From RGIG1828 sp045536915 (GTDB lineage: Bacteria > Bacillota > Clostridia > UMGS1810), in the NCBI GenBank assembly GCA_045536915.1, contig JAZSOL010000227.1, forward strand, positions 1 to 10,104: DNA of 10,104 nt. The letters run 5' to 3'. Below the pieces are notes generated by a model. The model made no database searches. It was not told the origin of the DNA and worked only from the letters and a program-made list of their open reading frames with translations. The position numbers were made by a program, and so were the translations under genes. Below, in pieces: positions 6,344 through 10,104 of the stretch (the stretch's first letter is position 1; every line of letters starts with the position of its first letter).

Positions 6344-6649
6344 ATGAAGGACGATGAATTAGTAAATGAGATGCTCAAACCGGTTGTAAAGAATGAAATC
6401 AGAGCGGGTTATCCTGTGCTCACGGAAGATCATTTTTTCTTTCAGCAGGTAGTGGAGTTTATGCAGGATAAAAGAATATGGTTCGGAACAGCTTCCGAGT
6501 TAATTTCCGATATGAATTGCAAAGATGTTTCCGCCAATACAGCAGCAAAACTTCTTCATAAATACGGTAAGACCATGCTGAAAAATAAAGGTGTTTCAGT
6601 TAAATTTATCCGCACAAATCAAAAACGGCTGATTGAACTGAAAAAGTGA
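6344..6649 (+). CDS. Small winged-helix-like protein, similar to the C-terminal domain of element replication proteins
   Basis: The protein is 101 residues when started at the ATG at 6344, which follows AGGAG at 6331-6335; an upstream in-frame start at 6275 lacks such a site. The C-terminal two thirds (FFFQQVVEFM, then IWFGTASELISDM, then NTAAKLLHKYGKTML, ending in KFIRTNQKRLIELKK) has the look of the DNA-binding winged-helix tail of primase/helicase-like proteins from phages and integrative elements, where a W-x-G-T-A-x-E-L pattern precedes the wing. Here it stands alone, with a charged 30-residue lead and no ATPase or primase domain. It may be a truncated replication protein that retained a start, or a stand-alone regulator. 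The domain similarity is from memory of the pattern; the function is unproven. It is basic at its C-terminus, consistent with DNA binding. Confidence 0.6.
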   Translation: MKDDELVNEMLKPVVKNEIRAGYPVLTEDHFFFQQVVEFMQDKRIWFGTASELISDMNCKDVSANTAAKLLHKYGKTMLKNKGVSVKFIRTNQKRLIELKK

Positions 6650-6715
6650 CGGGATTTGTTTCATACCGAAAATGGTAACGGAAAAGAAGAATTTATGTAT
6701 TCCGTCGCAAGCAAC

Positions 6716-6759
6716 GTGTTTTGGGCCCAAAACACAGCTCGCCAGGGGAAAATCCCCTG
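6716..6759. other. Perfect 20-bp palindrome plus adjacent hairpin (oriT- or origin-like candidate)
   Basis: GTGTTTTGGGCCCAAAACAC (6716-6735) is a perfect palindrome. It is followed 7 nt later by CAGGGGA/TCCCCTG (6743-6759), a 7-bp stem with a 3-nt loop. Neither is followed by a T run, so they are not ordinary terminators. Paired hairpins ahead of small accessory genes are common at transfer or replication origins of clostridial integrative elements. No relaxase gene is present here, so if this is an oriT it would have to be used in trans or is a relic. The structure is seen; the function is inference. Confidence 0.45.
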
Positions 6760-6784
6760 CAACCCCGAATTTAAAACGGAAAAA

Positions 6785-6825
6785 GTGACACTAATGTGTA
6801 CTGGAAAATGTACAGGAATGTGACA
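6785..6825 (+). repeat. Short iterated motifs next to the palindrome
   Basis: GTGACA occurs at 6785-6790 and 6820-6825. Between them TGTAC occurs twice, at 6797-6801 and 6809-6813, spaced 12 nt start to start. The symmetric order (GTGACA, TGTAC, TGTAC, GTGACA), ending 8 nt before the next gene's ribosome binding site region, suggests a protein-binding array such as iterons or an autoregulatory operator. Confidence 0.35.
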
Positions 6826-6843
6826 GCAAAAGGAGATGATAAA

Positions 6844-7113
6844 ATGAGATATGTATTCCCAAACGGAGAAGTAATCGAAGCAAGCGACGAGCTTGCAAAA
6901 CTTATTGCGGAGATAAAAGAACATCTTATGAATTTAACAAGAGAAGAAAGAATCGCGTATTTTGAAAAGGGAATGTTTGCGAAACCTATTCGATATACGC
7001 AGGAATCCGATGGTACCACATACATCGTCAGAACGTATTTTGACAAAACCGCAAGCGAAAGCATTGCCGAAAAAGTGGAACGTGTTGCGGCGAAATCGGT
7101 ACAGCAGGAGTAG
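6844..7113 (+). CDS. TnpW-like transposon-encoded small protein
   Basis: The 89-residue protein starts at the ATG at 6844, preceded by AGGAG at a normal distance; the longer frame from a GTG at 6796 would run through the iterated motifs. Its C-terminal half, with SDGTTYIVRTYFDKTASES and then a helix EKVERVAAKSV, resembles the TnpW-type small proteins carried beside the large serine recombinase in Tn4451-like elements, where a GTTY strand is followed by a Lys/Arg-rich helix. The N-terminal half (MRYVFPNGEVIEASDELAKL and a charged helix) has no counterpart I recognise. The role of TnpW is not known to me. Position directly upstream of the recombinase supports the assignment. An unrelated small element protein is the alternative. 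Confidence 0.5.
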   Translation: MRYVFPNGEVIEASDELAKLIAEIKEHLMNLTREERIAYFEKGMFAKPIRYTQESDGTTYIVRTYFDKTASESIAEKVERVAAKSVQQE

Positions 7114-7150
7114 ATAAAGGAATATAGATATAAATTCGTGCTTTAAAGTG

Positions 7151-7179
7151 TTGAAGTTTAATAACAGCTGTGATAATAT
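7151..7179 (+). promoter_or_regulatory. Sigma-A promoter for the recombinase
   Basis: TTGAAG (7151-7156) and TAATAT (7174-7179) are separated by exactly 17 nt. They lie about 50 nt upstream of the recombinase start at 7230, whose ribosome binding site AAAGGAG is also strong. The spacer contains the palindrome ACAGCTGT (7163-7172 region), a possible operator for autoregulation. Confidence 0.6.
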
Positions 7180-7229
7180 GAGTTCGTCCGATAATTCAAA
7201 TCATTTGTCAGGCTGTGGAAAGGAGAAAA

Positions 7230-8903
7230 ATGAGTAAGAACAAACAGTCGGATAAAGATAAAATAACTGTCCTGTATTGCCGCCTTTCAAGAGATGATGA
7301 CCAGGACTGACTTTCGGGCAGCATCAAAAACCAGCAGGCCATATTGGAGAAATACGCAAAGGAAAACGGATTTAAAAATACGAGAGTATTTATTGATGAC
7401 GGTTTTTCCGGAACGAATTTTGCAAGACCTGCCTTTACAGAAATCATGGAGCTTGCGGAGCAGGGATTGATTGAAAATCTAATAGTAAAAGACCATTCAA
7501 GATTGGGTCGTAACCGTTTAGTTGTAGGTCAGCTTCTTGAAGAGGGTTTCGATGATTTGGGTGTAAGGTATATAGCCATAATGGATAATATTGATACAGC
7601 CAAAGGTATAAGCGATATAGTTCCAATGCAGGATCTGTTCAATGAATGGCACGCCAAAAATACAAGTCAAAAGGTTCGGAACGTATTCAAGAACAAAGGA
7701 ATGTCCGGACTTCCATTAACAACAAATCCACCATATGGGTATATGAAGGATCCGGATAATCCGAAAGAATGGATAATAGACGAACCCGCGGCGAAAGTTG
7801 TAAGGAAAATCTATGGTCTTTGCGTTGAAGGACTTGGACCTACGCAGATAGCTAACAGGCTGAAAGCGGAAAAGATTATGACACCGAATGAATACTGGAG
7901 CAGTATAGGAAGAGTATGCTGCAAACCACCTTCTGTTCCATACCATTGGGGAACTTCAACTGTTGCGGATATTCTTGCGAAGCAGGAATACTGCGGAGAT
8001 ACCGTGAACTTCCGTACTTCCACAAAGTCTTTCAAGAACAAAAAGAAGATAGAGAAACCTGAAGAAGAATGGAAGATATTCCATGATACGCACCCTGCAA
8101 TCATAGACAGAGAAATATTTGAACTTGTGCAGGAACTCCGTAAGCACCGCAGGAGATTTACAAAGACCGGTATTACCAGTTGGTTCTCAGGATTACTCTA
8201 CTGTTCCGATTGCGGAGAAAAGCTCTATTACAGTGCCACAAACTGCTACAAGAGAGAACAGGCATATTTTTTCTGTTCCACCTATCGTAAAGATTCATCT
8301 AATTGTTCTGCACACTACATCAGAGAAAAGGCGGTATATGAAATCGTTCTTGAAAACATGAAGAGAGTATTTATGAATGTAAACCTTTTCGAAGAAGAGT
8401 TCGCGAAAAAGCAGATGGAATCTTATGGAGAAGAAAAGAAGAAAGAACTTTCCGAAAAGCGTAAAGAACTGAGCAAAGCCAAGAAGAGAGTATCCGAAAT
8501 AGATAACCTTATCCAAAGAATTTATGAAGACAACGCAAGCGGAAAGCTTTCTGATGAACGCTATGCTACAATGTCTATGGCTTATGAGAAAGAACAGCAG
8601 GAGCTGAAAGAATCAATTCCAATCATGGAAGAGTATTTGAGCACGGAAACAGACAAAACTGAAAATCTCCAGAGATTCATAGACAAGGTAAAACGCATAA
8701 CTGAAATCAAAGAACTAACGGCGGAGCTTGTCCATGAATTCATTGAAAAGATAATCGTATATCTTGCTAAATATCTTGACGGGAAGCGTTTTCAGCTGGT
8801 TGACATCTACTACAACGGAATTGGCATTATCCGAGGGCTTACACCCGAAGACATGGCGGATTGCATTGAACGCGAACTTGAACAAAATGAAAAGACGGCG
8901 TGA
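7230..8903 (+). pseudogene. Large serine recombinase (TnpX/TndX type) with an in-frame TGA at codon 27
   Basis: Large serine recombinases cut and rejoin att sites to integrate and excise elements. The frame spans 558 codons and is intact except for a TGA at 7308-7310. The N-terminal resolvase domain (about 12-165) carries the nucleophile Ser20 in YCRLSRDD, FSGTNFARP and KDHSRLGRN (88-95) with its catalytic arginines. The recombinase domain (about 190-300) holds PPYGYMKD. A zinc ribbon follows with Cys325, Cys328, Cys349 and Cys359, then a Lys/Glu-rich coiled coil (about 390-470) and a C-terminal DUF4368-like segment (ITEIKELTAELVHEFIEKI). The stop falls between DDDQD and LSGSIKNQQ, where family members usually have a small residue such as Gly, so a single GGA to TGA change is likely. 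Restart at the TTG at 7344 would give a 519-residue protein lacking Ser20, able at most to bind DNA. Pseudogene, read-through and sequencing error all remain possible. Confidence 0.85.
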
Positions 8904-8918
8904 CAAAATCACGCCGTC
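8894..8918. terminator. Perfect hairpin overlapping the recombinase stop
   Basis: GACGGCGTGA (8894-8903) pairs perfectly with TCACGCCGTC (8909-8918) around a CAAAA loop. The recombinase TGA is the last three bases of the left arm. No T run follows on the plus strand, but on the minus strand the hairpin is followed by TTTTCATTTTG. It may therefore end leftward transcripts from the WG-repeat gene better than rightward ones, or act as a bidirectional terminator between convergent genes. Confidence 0.6.
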
Positions 8919-8946
8919 CATACCGATACTATTCACTTTACAAGAG

Positions 8947-8999
8947 CCTGCCCGAATCCACTCTTCCTTACGGAAGGGAGCCGAAAAGCAGGGTTTTTC
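8947..8999 (+). terminator. Two-level hairpin with T run near the right end of the element
   Basis: CCTGC (8947-8951) can pair with GCAGG (8988-8992), enclosing an inner hairpin CTTCC/GGAAG around 8963-8975. GGGTTTTTCTTT follows immediately. On the plus strand this reads as a multi-branched terminator shielding the convergent WG-repeat gene, which ends at 9011. It may also include the element's right attachment region, but no matching sequence at the left end was found. Confidence 0.4.
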
Positions 9000-9010
9000 T
9001 TTATCCATAA

Positions 9011-10104
9011 TTAAATGTATACCCAATCACAAATTGCGTCAAACTGTGGATTGATAACATAGTTTCCGTTTTTATCAATTACTCCGTAATAATCTCCCAT
9101 AACCACAAATGCATATCCGTCATCATAGAATGCGGTGGCATAGTCAAACTGAGGATTTATTATAATATTACCTTTTTTGTTGATATAGCCCCATTTTCCG
9201 TTATTATCCACAAAACTGCAACGGCCGAGAGTGAAATCATAACCGATATCATTATATTGAGGATTGATTACATATCTGCCTTTTTCATCAATAACACCGT
9301 ATTTACCACCAACACGAACTACACAAAGGCCTTCACAAAAAGCTTTTACTTCGTCAAACTGAGGATTGATTACATAGCTGCCTTTTTTATTGATGTAACC
9401 CCATTTCCCGGCGGATTCAACTGCTGCAAGGCCGTTTTTTTCAAAATAATAAGCATAATCAAATTGAGGATTTATTATGTAATTGCCATTTTTATCGATA
9501 AATCCGTATTTATCGTCGGAGGAAACACAAGCAAAACCATTACTGAATGTACCGGCCAATTCAAACTGAGGATTTATTACATAGTTTCCTTTTTTATCGA
9601 TATATCCGTATTTATGACCGGATATTACTGCCGCAAGACCGTTATCGTCAAAAGTGCATGCAAAATCAAACTGCGGATTGATTACATAGTTGCCTTTTTT
9701 ATTGATGTAACCCCATTTTCCGTTGGATTCAACAGGGGCAAGACCGTTTTTTCCGAAAGCAAAGGCACTGTCAAACTGAGGATTTATCACATATGTGCCT
9801 TTTTTGTCGATAAAGCCGTATTTTCCCCCGGATAATACTATAGCCAGACCGTTATCGTCAAAAGCGCATGCAAAATCAAACTGCGGATTGATTACATAGT
9901 TTCCTTTTTTATCAACATATCCCCATTTATCACCGGATTGAACAGCAAGGAGACCTTCGGTAAAAAGATTGTATGGGTCGGATTTTGAGCCCCCGAAAAT
10001 TATAAATGCAGCTGCCGCGATAATCAAAACAGCCGCAGCGGCGGCAATTCCAATAACAAGGACGAGTTTCGGTTTCTTTTTCGACTGCGCAGCAGCAACC
10101 TGCT
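9011..10104 (-). CDS. Membrane-anchored WG-repeat protein (5' end outside the window)
   Basis: The frame stays open to the window edge, so the start lies beyond 10104; 363 residues and the TAA at 9011-9013 are visible. The visible part opens with KKKPK and a hydrophobic helix (visible residues about 13-38, Ala/Ile/Val-rich, ending FIIFGG). This is a single membrane anchor with a positive cytoplasmic side, placing the rest outside the membrane. Nine WG (KWG) repeats of about 35 residues follow, each with a core KWGYIDKKGNYVINPQFD and an intervening AxxF...GLAxV segment. Such repeats form a propeller-like or solenoid fold and occur in many Clostridia; their ligands are mostly unknown. A zinc ribbon before the anchor is common in this architecture and would be in the missing part, which is inference. 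Neighbouring repeats are very similar at DNA level, pointing to recent duplication. It is convergent with the recombinase. Confidence 0.9.
   Translation of the reverse strand, partial: QVAAAQSKKKPKLVLVIGIAAAAAVLIIAAAAFIIFGGSKSDPYNLFTEGLLAVQSGDKWGYVDKKGNYVINPQFDFACAFDDNGLAIVLSGGKYGFIDKKGTYVINPQFDSAFAFGKNGLAPVESNGKWGYINKKGNYVINPQFDFACTFDDNGLAAVISGHKYGYIDKKGNYVINPQFELAGTFSNGFACVSSDDKYGFIDKNGNYIINPQFDYAYYFEKNGLAAVESAGKWGYINKKGSYVINPQFDEVKAFCEGLCVVRVGGKYGVIDEKGRYVINPQYNDIGYDFTLGRCSFVDNNGKWGYINKKGNIIINPQFDYATAFYDDGYAFVVMGDYYGVIDKNGNYVINPQFDAICDWVYI
9636..9901 (-). repeat. 210-bp higher-order duplication inside the WG-repeat gene
   Basis: The 56 bases at 9636-9691 recur at 9846-9901 with a single mismatch (T9655 versus C9865). 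The 210-bp offset equals 70 residues, or two WG units. Single units elsewhere are clearly more diverged, so the gene has grown or been homogenised in two-repeat steps. Confidence 0.8.

Larger units (their letters stand above)
5862..8999 (+). mobile_element. Decayed serine-recombinase integrative element (approximate ends)
   Basis: The stretch between the last host terminator and the WG-repeat gene has the build of a clostridial integrative or mobilizable element. It has a large serine recombinase at its 3' end, a TnpW-like small protein directly upstream, an orphan winged-helix-like protein, and a palindrome/iteron block resembling a transfer or replication origin. Intergenic space is unusually high. 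No relaxase, complete replication gene, conjugation gene or cargo is visible, and the recombinase has an internal stop, so it looks like a deletion derivative that can no longer move by itself. The left end is placed at the gene-fragment junction and the right end after the last hairpin near 8999. Both are estimates because I found no convincing direct repeat linking the edges. Confidence 0.55.

Noticed and set aside
7308..7310. A genome-wide alternative code reading UGA as Gly or Trp
   Set aside because: Several genes here end naturally in TGA at the expected length (CocE-type hydrolase, buk, the winged-helix gene and the recombinase itself), so UGA is a stop in this genome. Only local read-through remains possible.
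8764..9054. Plus-strand 96-codon frame over the recombinase end and the right hairpins
   Set aside because: It overlaps the recombinase frame and the structured region, has no ribosome binding site, and shows no protein features.
9257..9835. Plus-strand 192-codon open frame with repeated segments
   Set aside because: Its repeats are the reverse reading of the WG units; the minus-strand protein has the recognised motif.
9090..9950. Regularly spaced DNA repeats that might suggest a CRISPR array
   Set aside because: The period is about 105 bp, the similarity is graded, and the whole array is in-frame coding sequence for WG repeats.

Overview
The window looks like a chromosomal segment from an anaerobic, low-to-mid GC Bacillota, most likely a gut- or rumen-type Clostridia. 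The evidence is a phosphotransacylase/butyrate kinase operon, strong AGGAGG-type ribosome binding sites, a TnpX/TndX-type large serine recombinase and a membrane-anchored WG-repeat protein. This is inferred from gene content and codon style; no taxonomic marker such as rRNA is present.

Region 1 (1-2262) carries an apparent two-gene unit: a small, atypical acyl carrier protein (ACP) followed by a CocE/NonD-type alpha/beta hydrolase, closed by a clear intrinsic terminator. Region 2 (2287-4784) is a tight operon of acpS (holo-ACP synthase), a phosphotransacetylase-family acyltransferase and buk (butyrate kinase). Gaps are 13 nt and 1 nt. The last two enzymes would convert acyl-CoA plus phosphate into acyl phosphate and then into free acid plus ATP. 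AcpS would arm ACPs, possibly including the odd ACP upstream. Region 3 (4856-5806) has a single alpha/beta hydrolase with an intact Ser-Asp-His set, between two hairpin terminators.

Region 4 (about 5860-9000) reads as a small, decayed integrative element. It has a likely gene-fragment junction, a structured RNA or long-stem terminator, mostly non-coding sequence, an orphan winged-helix-like protein, a block with a 20-bp perfect palindrome, a second hairpin and short iterated motifs (an oriT- or origin-like candidate), a TnpW-like small protein, and a large serine recombinase. The recombinase has an in-frame TGA at codon 27, just after the catalytic serine. The element carries no recognisable cargo. 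Its exact ends could not be fixed, because no convincing direct repeat is visible at its two edges.

Region 5 (9011-10104, minus strand) is the 3' part of a gene running off the window: a transmembrane anchor followed by nine WG (KWG-type) repeats with a visible 210-bp higher-order duplication.

The points most worth a second look are the dedicated ACP/hydrolase pair, the TGA inside the recombinase, the structured RNA at 5911-6002, and the palindrome/iteron block at 6716-6825. No rRNA, tRNA or CRISPR array was seen.
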